Positions 1-6,982 of a DNA stretch of 11,835 nt are shown here, one piece after another; position 1 is the stretch's first letter; every line of letters starts with the position of its first letter. The DNA is from Solobacterium sp. UBA636 (GTDB lineage Bacteria > Bacillota_I > Bacilli_A > Erysipelotrichales > Erysipelotrichaceae), in NCBI GenBank assembly GCA_002299675.1, contig DBOW01000092.1, positions 1-11,835 on the forward strand, written 5' to 3'. A program made the translations under genes and the position numbers. The notes under the pieces were generated by a model that was not told where the DNA came from, made no database searches, and was given only the letters and a program-made list of their open reading frames with translations.

Positions 1-516
1 ATTGGTTTTCTTTAAAGTAGAAACATAGACAAGCTTATCCTTATCAACACCGCATAGTTCAGAAATCACCTTAATATTCTTAACTCTCTCGTTGCCTGAT
101 ACCTTGTCTGATTTATTAAGAACTATCATGAAAGGAATATTCATATCTCTTAAATATTCAGCCATTTCAAGATCATCCTTAGTTGGTTTATGACGGATAT
201 CCAGAATCAGTACGCATAGCCTTAATTCATTTCTATTCGTAAAATAGTTTTCCATCATATCGCCAAACTCAATAAGCTCTTTTTCTGAACGGTTCGCAAA
301 ACCATAGCCCGGTACATCACATACCGTATAACTGTCATCTACGTTAAAGAAGTTTAAAAGTCTTGTCTTGCCTGGAGTTTTACCAACGTAGGCAATTTTC
401 CCATACAGGGCATTAATCAGTGAGGACTTGCCGACATTGGATCTTCCCGCAAAAACAATTTCACCAGCAGATTCAGGATAATCCTTTGTCTTGCAGGATT
501 TGATAAATTTAATCAT
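1..516 (-). CDS. engB: EngB/YsxC ribosome-biogenesis GTP-binding protein, partial (3' end beyond the left edge)
   Basis: This is a small P-loop GTPase of the EngB (YihA/YsxC) family, cytosolic and needed for late assembly of the 50S ribosomal subunit in model bacteria. The 172 codons present show G1 as GRSNVGKS at residues 24-31, a G2 region around GKTPGKT (45-51), G3 as DVPGYGFA (67-74), G4 as NKSD (134-137) and a G5-like VSTLKK (165-170). Full-length members are near 195-200 residues, so only about 25 residues are missing, at the C terminus. The ATG (514-516) shares one base with the lon TAA stop (a TAATG junction), and a GAGG sits about 10 bases upstream inside lon, so translation is probably coupled. 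lon-engB adjacency matches Bacillus. One small departure is G4: NKSD where, from memory, the family usually has TKxD. Confidence 0.95.
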   Translation of the reverse strand, partial: MIKFIKSCKTKDYPESAGEIVFAGRSNVGKSSLINALYGKIAYVGKTPGKTRLLNFFNVDDSYTVCDVPGYGFANRSEKELIEFGDMMENYFTNRNELRLCVLILDIRHKPTKDDLEMAEYLRDMNIPFMIVLNKSDKVSGNERVKNIKVISELCGVDKDKLVYVSTLKKTN

Positions 517-2819
517 TAAACCAGAGCCTCTTTGATAACCTGATCAACTCTTTCTACTGGAATAAAGACTACATCATCCTTTACAGTCTGTGGCACATCC
601 TCAAGATCCTTGATATTGGCCTTAGGAATCACAATTTTCTTAATGCCTGAACGATGAGCTGCCAGTGACTTTTCCTTTAATCCGCCAATAGGAAGCACGT
701 TTCCTCTCAAAGTAACCTCGCCTGTCATCGCCAGGTCAGATTTAACCGGATGCTTGGTAAGTGCAGATATCAGTGCGGTAGTTAAAGTAACTCCAGCCGA
801 TGGACCATCCTTTGGTACAGCCCCTTCTGGACAGTGAATATGGATATCGTGTTTCTCAAAGAATTCAGGATCGATATTATACTTTCTGGCATTGGACTTG
901 ATATAGTCCAGGGCGATTTCGGTAGATTCCTTCATTACATCACCAAGCTGACCAGTGACAATAAATTTGCCCTTGCCTTCAAAATAATTGACTTCAATTG
1001 GAAGTATGTCACCACCAAACTGGGTATAAGCCAGACCGGTAACTACTCCTACCTGATCTTTATTTTCTTTCAGACCATACTCAAACGTTTCTCTTCCAAG
1101 CCAGGTCTGTAAAAGTTTTTTGGTAATTCTGACAGACTTTTTACCCTCTTTCAGAATATCGAGTACGGCCTTTCGGCACAGTGTACCGATGATTCTCTCC
1201 AGATTTCTGACACCAGCTTCCCTTGTATAGTGTCTGATAAGATAAAGTATCATATCATCACTTAAAATAAACTGTGACTTCTTTAAGCCATTGGCTTCCA
1301 TCTGCTTAGTGATGAGGTGTTCCCTTGCGATATTAAGCTTTTCAATTTCGGTATAGGAACTGATATCAATTATCTCCAGACGGTCATATAGAGCAGCTGG
1401 AATGTTTTCTTTATAGTTGGCAGTAGCGATAAAAAGTACATCGCTTAAATCATATGGCTCTTCAATATAGTGATCAGAGAACATGCTGTTCTGTTCAGGA
1501 TCGAGTACCTCAAGCATCGCACTTGACGGATCACCCTTATAATCACTTGAAAGCTTATCAATTTCATCAATCAGGAATACCGGGTTTAAGGTACCAGCCT
1601 TCTTCATACCCTGAATAATGCGGCCTGGCATTGAACCCAGGTAGGTTCTTCTGTGTCCGCGGATTTCAGCTTCATCTTTGACACCGCCCAGTGAGACTTT
1701 GACAAACTTGCGGTCAAGTGCCCTGGCTACTGATCTGGCCAGAGAGGTCTTGCCGACTCCTGGAGGGCCTACAAGACACAGTATTGGTGATTTAAGAGAA
1801 TTTGTCATCTGCTTAACAGCCAGATACTCCAGAATTCTTTCCTTAACCTTATCCAGGCCATAGTGGTCTTCATCAAGAATATCAGCCGCCTTCTTTAAAT
1901 CCTCATTATCTTTAGACTTTGTATACCATGGAATATTTAATAGCCACTCAATATAAGAACGGGTAACACCTGACTCACCTGCAGCTGCCGGCATAATTTC
2001 AAACTTGCGTATTTCTTCTAAAGCCTTCTTCTTAACATAGTCAGGATAAGGGTTATCCTCTACCATTTTTCTGAATTTATCAGCTTCAGAACCCTGATCA
2101 TCACCAAGTTCTTCCTTAATGGCCTTAAGTTTTTCTCTTAAGTAGTAATCTCTTTGAGAAGCTTCCATTGATTTTCTGATCTTTTCATTTATTTCTTTTT
2201 CCAGATCTTCAATCATTCTGTCCTTATTGAGTTCAACTATCATCTTTTCCAGACGTTTCTCAATAACATTCTCTTCCAGATATTCCTGCTTATGGGCAAA
2301 ATCATTCACAAAATTCTGGGCATAGCCATCGGCAATACTTGAGGCAACAATGGAATCAAAATTGTTCAGCAGGTTATGACTTAAACCGCCAAGCTTATTA
2401 AGTGCCGGATTGGCATTGAATTCATCTATTGCCCTGCCTGTCAGAATCTTTAAAGCCAGTTCATCACCATGTTCCTCTTCCAGAAGCTCAATCTCAGCCT
2501 GAAATATATCTCCACTTAAATCAGCATTGACAATACGGCATCTGCTTTGACCAAGGAAAGTTACCTTATAATAGTCAGAACGCTTGCACAGATTCTTAAT
2601 CAGACACAGAGTACCGACCGAATAGATATTGTCGATACTGACATCATCCTGTTTAATATCTTTCTGACAGGTAATTACCACCAGCGAACCATTTTCATTG
2701 GCGTAGTTGATGGTGTTTATTGAATTTGATCTTCCTACATCAATACCTGTCTCCTGATGTGGAAAGATTATGGCACCTCTTGTACAGATCAGAGGATATG
2801 TATAAGTTTTTTTATTCAT
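516..2819 (-). CDS. lon: ATP-dependent protease Lon (LonA type)
   Basis: Lon is a cytosolic hexameric AAA+ serine protease that degrades misfolded and selected regulatory proteins. The 767 residues match the usual length (770-800). The N-terminal substrate-binding domain (about 1-200) begins with YPLICTRGAIIFP and is followed by a coiled coil (about 200-245). The AAA+ module has Walker A GPPGVGKT at 351-358, Walker B VFLIDEID at 414-421, a likely arginine finger R480 and sensor-2 region GVRNLER (536-542). The protease domain carries the Ser-Lys dyad: S674 in PKDGPSAG and K717 in GGLKEK, 43 residues apart as in E. coli Lon. The ATG at 2819 is preceded by AGGAGG with 5-base spacing. It lies downstream of tig behind a terminator and overlaps engB by one base. 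No truncation or missing catalytic residue is seen. Confidence 0.98.
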   Translation of the reverse strand: MNKKTYTYPLICTRGAIIFPHQETGIDVGRSNSINTINYANENGSLVVITCQKDIKQDDVSIDNIYSVGTLCLIKNLCKRSDYYKVTFLGQSRCRIVNADLSGDIFQAEIELLEEEHGDELALKILTGRAIDEFNANPALNKLGGLSHNLLNNFDSIVASSIADGYAQNFVNDFAHKQEYLEENVIEKRLEKMIVELNKDRMIEDLEKEINEKIRKSMEASQRDYYLREKLKAIKEELGDDQGSEADKFRKMVEDNPYPDYVKKKALEEIRKFEIMPAAAGESGVTRSYIEWLLNIPWYTKSKDNEDLKKAADILDEDHYGLDKVKERILEYLAVKQMTNSLKSPILCLVGPPGVGKTSLARSVARALDRKFVKVSLGGVKDEAEIRGHRRTYLGSMPGRIIQGMKKAGTLNPVFLIDEIDKLSSDYKGDPSSAMLEVLDPEQNSMFSDHYIEEPYDLSDVLFIATANYKENIPAALYDRLEIIDISSYTEIEKLNIAREHLITKQMEANGLKKSQFILSDDMILYLIRHYTREAGVRNLERIIGTLCRKAVLDILKEGKKSVRITKKLLQTWLGRETFEYGLKENKDQVGVVTGLAYTQFGGDILPIEVNYFEGKGKFIVTGQLGDVMKESTEIALDYIKSNARKYNIDPEFFEKHDIHIHCPEGAVPKDGPSAGVTLTTALISALTKHPVKSDLAMTGEVTLRGNVLPIGGLKEKSLAAHRSGIKKIVIPKANIKDLEDVPQTVKDDVVFIPVERVDQVIKEALV

Positions 2820-2824
2820 ATAAG

Positions 2825-2830
2825 CCTCCT
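2825..2830 (-). promoter_or_regulatory. Ribosome binding site of lon
   Basis: On the minus strand this reads AGGAGG, a full Shine-Dalgarno match, five bases before the lon ATG. It fixes the start of lon and predicts strong initiation. Confidence 0.85.
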
Positions 2831-2848
2831 GCTAACCAAGTGCTAGCA
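2830..2848 (-). other. Small inverted repeat abutting the lon ribosome binding site
   Basis: The bases TGCTA (2830-2834) and TAGCA (2844-2848) are complementary around a 9-base loop. In the lon leader RNA this gives a 5-bp hairpin whose 3' arm includes the first A of the AGGAGG site. The stem is weak, so a regulatory role is only a possibility. The right-hand part, AGTGCTA on the plus strand, resembles one arm of a CIRCE operator, but the second arm is absent. Confidence 0.3.
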
Positions 2849-2858
2849 ATTTCTTAAT

Positions 2859-2881
2859 AAAAGACGCAAGCTGCGTCTTTT
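2859..2881 (-). terminator. Rho-independent terminator after tig
   Basis: AAAAGACGCA (2859-2868) pairs perfectly with TGCGTCTTTT (2872-2881) around a 3-base loop. Read on the minus strand, the GACGCA core is followed by TTTT and then an AT-rich stretch. It starts 3 bases past the tig stop codon. Since the lon ATG is only about 40 bases further on and I see no clear promoter between them, the hairpin may be a partial terminator that sets the tig-to-lon expression ratio. Confidence 0.85.
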
Positions 2882-2884
2882 TCA

Positions 2885-4147
2885 TTACTGTCTGATAAAA
2901 TCTAATGCCTTGCGAACCTTAAGGTCTTCCTTTGCGTTACTTTCAGGGATATATTTCTTAACATCCTCTACAGGCATTGAGTAAGTCTCTGCAAGATCAC
3001 TGTAGTATTTTTCCAGATCTTCAGCACCTACATTCAGATTTTCAAGTTCCGCAAGCTTATTTAAGCATAAGTTGGTCTTAACACGCTTTTCAGCTTCAGG
3101 CCTAAAGGCATTTCTCAGTCCATCAACATTTTCACCAAACATTGATCTGAACTGTTCCATTGATAAGCCCTGAGCCATAAACTGCTGACCATATTCATTA
3201 ATCATGTTGTCACACATTGAATTGATCATTACTTCAGGAATTTCAACTGTAGCTTCTTCAACCAGTTTATTTATAGCTTCATCAAGAGCCTTGTTTTCAG
3301 CCCAGTCCTTACGTGACTTCAGCAGATTTGCACGGTAGTATTCCTTTAATTCATCTAAAGTATTTACATTTTCAATCTTAAGATCTTTAATCAGCTCTTC
3401 ATCAAGTTCAGGCAGCACCTTCTTCTTGATTTCATGCAGCTTAACCTTAAAGATAACTGGCTGACCCTTTAATTCTTCTACATGATAGTTTTCAGGGAAA
3501 GTAACATTAATTTCTTTTTCCTCTTCAGTCTTCATGCCAATCAGCTGTTCCTCAAAGCCAGGGATAAACTGACCTGAACCGATAGTCAGCTCAAAGTTTT
3601 CGCCCTTGCCGCCTTCAAATGGTACACCATCCTTAAAGCCTTCATAATCAATTACTGAGATATCACCATTTTCCAGTTCGCCCTCTTCCTTGATTTCCAG
3701 TTCAGCCTTCTGTTCCTTCAGCTTGTCAAGTTCAGCTTCTACATCACCATCAGTAACAGAAACTTCTTCTACATGATAGCCCAGATTCTTATAGTCACCA
3801 AGTTCAACATCTGGTGGAACAGGACAGGTAAAGATAAAGGTACAAGATGTTTCATTTACAGTACCCAGATTAAGCTCAGGTCTGTCAATAAGTTCAACAC
3901 TATGTTCCTTAATAGCTTCTTCCAGTACAGACTGGGCAATTTCATCAACAGCCTCATAACATACAGACTGAGGGTTGATTACTTTCTTGAGGATGTTCTT
4001 GGGAGCCTTGCCCTTACGGAAACCATCGATGCTGGTTTTGGCAGCTAATTTATTAAAAGCCTTATTATAAGCTTCAGCCCACTTTTCTCCATCTACCACC
4101 GAAGTAATTTCTACTTTGGCATTTTCTACTTTTTTTATTTCTGACAT
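2885..4147 (-). CDS. tig: Trigger factor, ribosome-associated chaperone and peptidyl-prolyl isomerase
   Basis: Trigger factor docks at the ribosome exit tunnel and shields nascent chains. At 420 residues it is full length (family about 430). The N-terminal ribosome-binding domain has the signature GFRKGKAP at residues 42-49. The FKBP-type isomerase domain spans about 160-242, with ISVIDYEGFKDG and GSGQFIPGFEEQLIGM visible. The helical C-terminal chaperone domain fills about 243-420 and ends in the conserved KVRKALDFI-like stretch. The ATG at 4147 has GGAGGA about 8 bases upstream. An extended -10 promoter precedes it and a strong hairpin terminator follows. In B. subtilis the order is tig-clpX-lonB-lonA-engB; here tig is followed directly by lon and engB, so clpX and lonB are not in this cluster. 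Confidence 0.97.
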   Translation of the reverse strand: MSEIKKVENAKVEITSVVDGEKWAEAYNKAFNKLAAKTSIDGFRKGKAPKNILKKVINPQSVCYEAVDEIAQSVLEEAIKEHSVELIDRPELNLGTVNETSCTFIFTCPVPPDVELGDYKNLGYHVEEVSVTDGDVEAELDKLKEQKAELEIKEEGELENGDISVIDYEGFKDGVPFEGGKGENFELTIGSGQFIPGFEEQLIGMKTEEEKEINVTFPENYHVEELKGQPVIFKVKLHEIKKKVLPELDEELIKDLKIENVNTLDELKEYYRANLLKSRKDWAENKALDEAINKLVEEATVEIPEVMINSMCDNMINEYGQQFMAQGLSMEQFRSMFGENVDGLRNAFRPEAEKRVKTNLCLNKLAELENLNVGAEDLEKYYSDLAETYSMPVEDVKKYIPESNAKEDLKVRKALDFIRQ

Positions 4148-4171
4148 ATATAGTCCTCCATTAGCTATATT

Positions 4172-4180
4172 ATTATAACA
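4172..4180 (-). promoter_or_regulatory. Extended -10 promoter of tig
   Basis: On the minus strand this reads TGTTATAAT: a consensus TATAAT hexamer with the TGn extension, about 25 bases upstream of the tig start codon. The -35 region at normal spacing (around 4195-4200, ATAGTA) is poor, which is common for extended -10 promoters. An A-rich run, AAAAAAAA, lies just upstream. It sits between the stop of the preceding gene (4220) and tig, so tig can be transcribed on its own. Confidence 0.75.
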
Positions 4181-4219
4181 GAATTTATTTTTTTTACTAT
4201 ATTTTATCCTCTTTTAGCA

Positions 4220-4843
4220 CTACTTCAGCACTGAATCAAGATAGGAAATAATATTTCTGGCCAGCATTTCGCCCTCTTCCCTGATATAGCTTAACGGCAA
4301 AGCCATAAAACAGTCCTTATATAAAAGATCTCTGGCCATCAGAAAGTAAGATGGCTCCTTCATGTAGTAATCACTTAAAATCTTTAAAGCTGTATTATAG
4401 CCCTCGCTTTCCTCCGGCAGCATTACATATCTTGGAATAAAGTTAAACAGCATGCCATCTTTAAGCATTGTATATTCATCGCTTATTTCCTGTCTTACCA
4501 GTGATTCAATAAGCAGTACTTTGGCATTAATGAAACCATCGGATTTTAAATATTCGTTACATAAATCATAATATTCTCTTAAATTGAGTTTATTCAGCTG
4601 TTCAACGGCTACAAGCTGTCTATATTCATTCCCTTTGAGGTATTCTCTTATTTCTTCTTCACTGAGGGTTCTGTTTATATCTTTAGCGGGAATGTTTTCT
4701 TTAAATTCCCTGAGCTTTTCTAAAACATCTTTAGGCACATATGGCAGGCTCAGTTCATCATCAATAAGTTTGGAAGCTTTATCATAATCAGCTGATTCAA
4801 TGGCTTTTTCGATATTTGAAACCAATTCTTTGTAATAATCCAT
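4220..4843 (-). CDS. Uncharacterised helical protein, DUF3196-like (TPR/HEAT-type)
   Basis: The 207-residue product has no signal peptide or membrane segment, is rich in Leu, Glu, Tyr and Lys and looks almost wholly alpha-helical. Amphipathic helix pairs such as NIEKAIESADYDKASKLIDD (9-28) and the later YRQLVAVEQLNKLNLREYYD resemble TPR or HEAT repeats. From memory it recalls the DUF3196 family (Mollicutes and Erysipelotrichia proteins of unknown function); I cannot confirm this. I chose the ATG at 4843. The frame stays open back to a TTG at 4888, but neither start has a Shine-Dalgarno match, and a good promoter (TTTACA, 16 bases, TATAAT) ends 6 bases before the ATG, which predicts a leaderless mRNA. 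It lies 72 bases upstream of tig and divergent from the DUF1846 gene. A role near trigger factor would be inference from position only. Confidence 0.75.
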   Translation of the reverse strand: MDYYKELVSNIEKAIESADYDKASKLIDDELSLPYVPKDVLEKLREFKENIPAKDINRTLSEEEIREYLKGNEYRQLVAVEQLNKLNLREYYDLCNEYLKSDGFINAKVLLIESLVRQEISDEYTMLKDGMLFNFIPRYVMLPEESEGYNTALKILSDYYMKEPSYFLMARDLLYKDCFMALPLSYIREEGEMLARNIISYLDSVLK

Positions 4844-4857
4844 GAAAATATTATACA
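4830..4857 (+). promoter_or_regulatory. Candidate promoter of the DUF1846 gene
   Basis: TTGTAA (4830-4835), 16 bases, TATACA (4852-4857). An alternative -10, TATTAT (4849-4854), overlaps it. Either would give a leader of about 35-40 bases ending in the ribosome site GAGGTG. The -10 shares base pairs with the opposing -10 of the minus-strand promoter (4850-4855), so the two probably compete for polymerase. Match quality is moderate. Confidence 0.4.
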
Positions 4858-4877
4858 ATTCTAAACGAGTTTGTAAA
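4850..4877 (-). promoter_or_regulatory. Sigma-A type promoter of the 4220-4843 gene, probably giving a leaderless mRNA
   Basis: On the minus strand TTTACA (4872-4877; one mismatch to TTGACA) and TATAAT (4850-4855; perfect) are separated by 16 bases. Transcription would start about seven bases past the -10, on or next to the A of the ATG at 4843. No Shine-Dalgarno sequence precedes that ATG, which fits a leaderless start. The alternative is that translation begins at the upstream TTG (4888), with this sequence then lying inside the coding region by chance. Confidence 0.6.
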
Positions 4878-4898
4878 TTAGGACGCAATGAGGTGGAT

Positions 4899-6362
4899 AT
4901 GAATAAAATCGGTTTTTCTAACGAACGCTATGTTAAGGAACAGTCAAAATTTATTTCCAAAAGACTGGCAAAGTTCAATAAACTGTATCTGGAGTTTGGG
5001 GGAAAACTCTTTGATGACTACCATGCATCAAGAGTACTTCCGGGTTTTGAGCCAGATGCCAAGATCAGGATGCTGCTTAAAATTAAAGACAAGGTCGAAG
5101 TAGTACTGGTAATAAATGCCAACGATGTTGAAAGCTCAAAGACCAGAAGTGATATTGAGATAACCTACACTCAGGACCTTTTAAACAAGATAAGTGAATT
5201 TGAAGACGTAGGTCTTAATGTGGGCGGTGTTGTGATTACTCATTTTGATAAACAGCTCAATGCCAAACATTTAAGAAAAAAACTCGAAAAGAAAGGCATT
5301 AAAGTAGCCTATCACTATATTATCGAAAACTATCCTAACGATGTCGATAAAGTGCTTTCTAATGATGGCTTTGGCAAAAACGAGTATATTCCAACTACCA
5401 AGGATGTAGTCGTTATAACAGCACCAGGCCCAGGCTCAGGCAAACTGGCTGTATGTCTGTCTCAGATTTATCACGATTCTTTAAACGGCATCAAATCCGG
5501 CTATGCCAAATTTGAAACTTTCCCGGTCTGGAATCTTCCGCTGAATCATCCAGTCAATCTGGCCTATGAATCAGCTACCGTCGATCTGGATGATGTCAAT
5601 ATGATAGACCCTTTCCATCTTGAAAACTATAACCAGGCAACTGTCAACTATAACCGTGATATTGAAGCTTTCCCAATTCTCAATGACCTTTTAACCCGTA
5701 TTAACGGCAAACAGATTTATAAATCTCCTACAGATATGGGTGTCAATCAGATTGCCAGCGGCATTATTGATGATGAAATAATCAAAGAAGCCTCTAAACA
5801 GGAAATCTTAAGAAGATACTATGATTCACTGGTTAAAGCCTATAAAGAAGAAAAATATGCCGATGAAGTTGTGAAACAGGAAATCATCATGACCAAGGCC
5901 AACATAAAAAAAGAAGACAGAAAAGTTGCGGTAGTAGCTAATGAACTCTCCAGAAAAACCGGAGTACCGTGCTGCGCTATAGAGCTCAATGATGGAACGA
6001 TAATCACCGGCAAGACAACCGAGGTAACAGGCTGCTGCTCAAGTGCTCTATTAAATGCCGTAAAACATCTGGCAGGTCTTCCTGATGAAGATCTTATTTC
6101 CAAAGAACTTCTGGAACCTATCCAGCATTTAAAAATCGAACATCTCAGGTCAAAGAATCCGCGCCTGCACACCGATGAAATACTGGTGGCTCTGGCAATA
6201 GGATCAAAGACAGACGAAAGATGTAAAAAAGCTCTGGATGCCCTTGATGGCTTAAAGAATACCGAAGTGCATACTTCTGTAATTCTATCCAGAACCGATA
6301 AAAATATTTTAAAGAAACTTGGTGTTCATCTCACCATGGAACCAAAGACCCAGATCAACTAA
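4899..6362 (+). CDS. DUF1846 (UPF0371) family protein of unknown function
   Basis: The 487-residue protein is recognisably DUF1846/UPF0371, cytosolic, near 500 residues in other members and widespread in Firmicutes; no enzymatic activity is established to my knowledge. Conserved stretches are YLEFGGKLFDDYHASRVLPG (30-49), a P-loop-like APGPGSGK (175-182) followed by LAVCLSQIYHD, GYAKFETFPVWNLPLNHPVN (201-220), the VDLDDVNMIDPFHLE segment (228-242), VNYNRDIEAFP (249-259) and IYKSPTDMGVN (273-283). The P-loop resemblance is inexact because it lacks the first Gly and the Ser/Thr after Lys. The frame is open back to 4842, but the ATG at 4899 is preceded by GAGGTG at suitable spacing and starts at the family's usual N terminus (MNKIGFSNERY). 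It is the only plus-strand gene here. Its TAA interlocks with the nth stop on the opposite strand. Confidence 0.93.
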   Translation: MNKIGFSNERYVKEQSKFISKRLAKFNKLYLEFGGKLFDDYHASRVLPGFEPDAKIRMLLKIKDKVEVVLVINANDVESSKTRSDIEITYTQDLLNKISEFEDVGLNVGGVVITHFDKQLNAKHLRKKLEKKGIKVAYHYIIENYPNDVDKVLSNDGFGKNEYIPTTKDVVVITAPGPGSGKLAVCLSQIYHDSLNGIKSGYAKFETFPVWNLPLNHPVNLAYESATVDLDDVNMIDPFHLENYNQATVNYNRDIEAFPILNDLLTRINGKQIYKSPTDMGVNQIASGIIDDEIIKEASKQEILRRYYDSLVKAYKEEKYADEVVKQEIIMTKANIKKEDRKVAVVANELSRKTGVPCCAIELNDGTIITGKTTEVTGCCSSALLNAVKHLAGLPDEDLISKELLEPIQHLKIEHLRSKNPRLHTDEILVALAIGSKTDERCKKALDALDGLKNTEVHTSVILSRTDKNILKKLGVHLTMEPKTQIN

Positions 6363-6982
6363 TCCTTACGGCAGCTGTCCCTGAATGGACAGTCTGTACA
6401 TTCTGGATTTTTGGCTTTACACTTATAACGACCGAAAAAGATAAACTGATGATGCAGTCTTGACCAGCAGTTTCTGGGAAAGAACTTCATCAGTTTTTTC
6501 TCTATCGTGAGAACATCATCATCTTTTCTGGCAATCATCAGTCTTTTAGAAACTCGGGAAACATGGGTATCAACCGCAAAAGCCGGATAATCGAAACAGT
6601 TGCTTAAAACCACATTCGCTGTTTTTCTGCCTACACCGGGAAGTGACTCCAGTTCTTCCCTTTTCGAGGGTACTTCTCCATCAAATCTTTTCACCAGTTC
6701 CTTAGCCAGATTGATTATATTCCTGGACTTGTTTTTATAAAGCCCGATTGAATGAATAAGTCTCATAACATCTTCCTCACTGGCTTCAGACAGGCTTAGG
6801 GCATCAGGATATTTTTCAAAAAGAGCTGGCGTAACCCTGTTGACAGAAACATCGGTAGTCTGTGCAGACAATACCACCGCAATCAGAAGCTCAAAACTGT
6901 CTTTATGATTCAGCTCACAATGGGCATCAGGATAAAGCCTGTTCAGATTTTCAATAATATATTCCTTAGAACTTCTTTTCAT
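6359..6982 (-). CDS. nth: Endonuclease III, DNA glycosylase/AP lyase with [4Fe-4S] cluster
   Basis: Nth removes oxidised pyrimidines from DNA and cleaves the abasic site, starting base-excision repair. The 207 residues contain the helix-hairpin-helix LPGVGRKTANVVLS (114-127) with catalytic K120, the catalytic D138 in AVDTHVSRVSKRL, and the iron-sulfur loop C188-x6-C195-x2-C198-x5-C204. These positions match E. coli Nth almost residue for residue. The ATG at 6982 lies 17 bases inside the end of dnaD and has no clear Shine-Dalgarno sequence, so it probably relies on coupled translation. It is the last gene of the long minus-strand operon. dnaD-nth adjacency is conserved in Bacillus. Its stop overlaps that of the convergent DUF1846 gene, and no terminator is visible after it. 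Confidence 0.98.
   Translation of the reverse strand: MKRSSKEYIIENLNRLYPDAHCELNHKDSFELLIAVVLSAQTTDVSVNRVTPALFEKYPDALSLSEASEEDVMRLIHSIGLYKNKSRNIINLAKELVKRFDGEVPSKREELESLPGVGRKTANVVLSNCFDYPAFAVDTHVSRVSKRLMIARKDDDVLTIEKKLMKFFPRNCWSRLHHQFIFFGRYKCKAKNPECTDCPFRDSCRKD
6375..6392. repeat. Inverted repeat in the nth 3' coding region, just past the DUF1846 stop
   Basis: CTGTCC (6375-6380) and GGACAG (6387-6392) form a perfect 6-bp stem with a 6-base loop. It encodes part of the nth iron-sulfur loop. On the plus strand it starts 12 bases after the DUF1846 stop, but no U-run follows directly (the first is ATTTTT about 17 bases on). It is at best a weak 3'-end structure for the DUF1846 transcript. Confidence 0.3.

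Noticed and set aside
834..1112. Plus-strand open frame of 92 codons inside lon
   Set aside because: It lies wholly antisense to the protease-domain coding region of lon, has no ribosome site and no recognisable protein features.
2830..2850. Possible CIRCE (HrcA) operator in front of lon
   Set aside because: Only one arm-like AGTGCTA is present; the inverted TTAGCACTC partner at 9-base spacing is missing.
3773..4048. Plus-strand open frame antisense to tig
   Set aside because: Shadow of the well-supported tig frame, with no ribosome site or conserved motif.
4211..4236. Repeated AGCACT motifs between the 4220 gene and tig (TTAGCACTA, TTCAGCACTG)
   Set aside because: They are direct, not inverted, and partly coding, so they do not form an operator or terminator.
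4842..4898. N-terminal extension of the DUF1846 protein to an ATG at 4842
   Set aside because: The ATG at 4899 has a GAGGTG ribosome site and starts where family members start; the upstream ATG has none and falls in the promoter region.
5840..6172. Minus-strand open frame of 110 codons inside the DUF1846 gene
   Set aside because: Ser-, Phe- and Cys-rich composition is typical of an antisense frame, and it lies inside a clearly coding gene.
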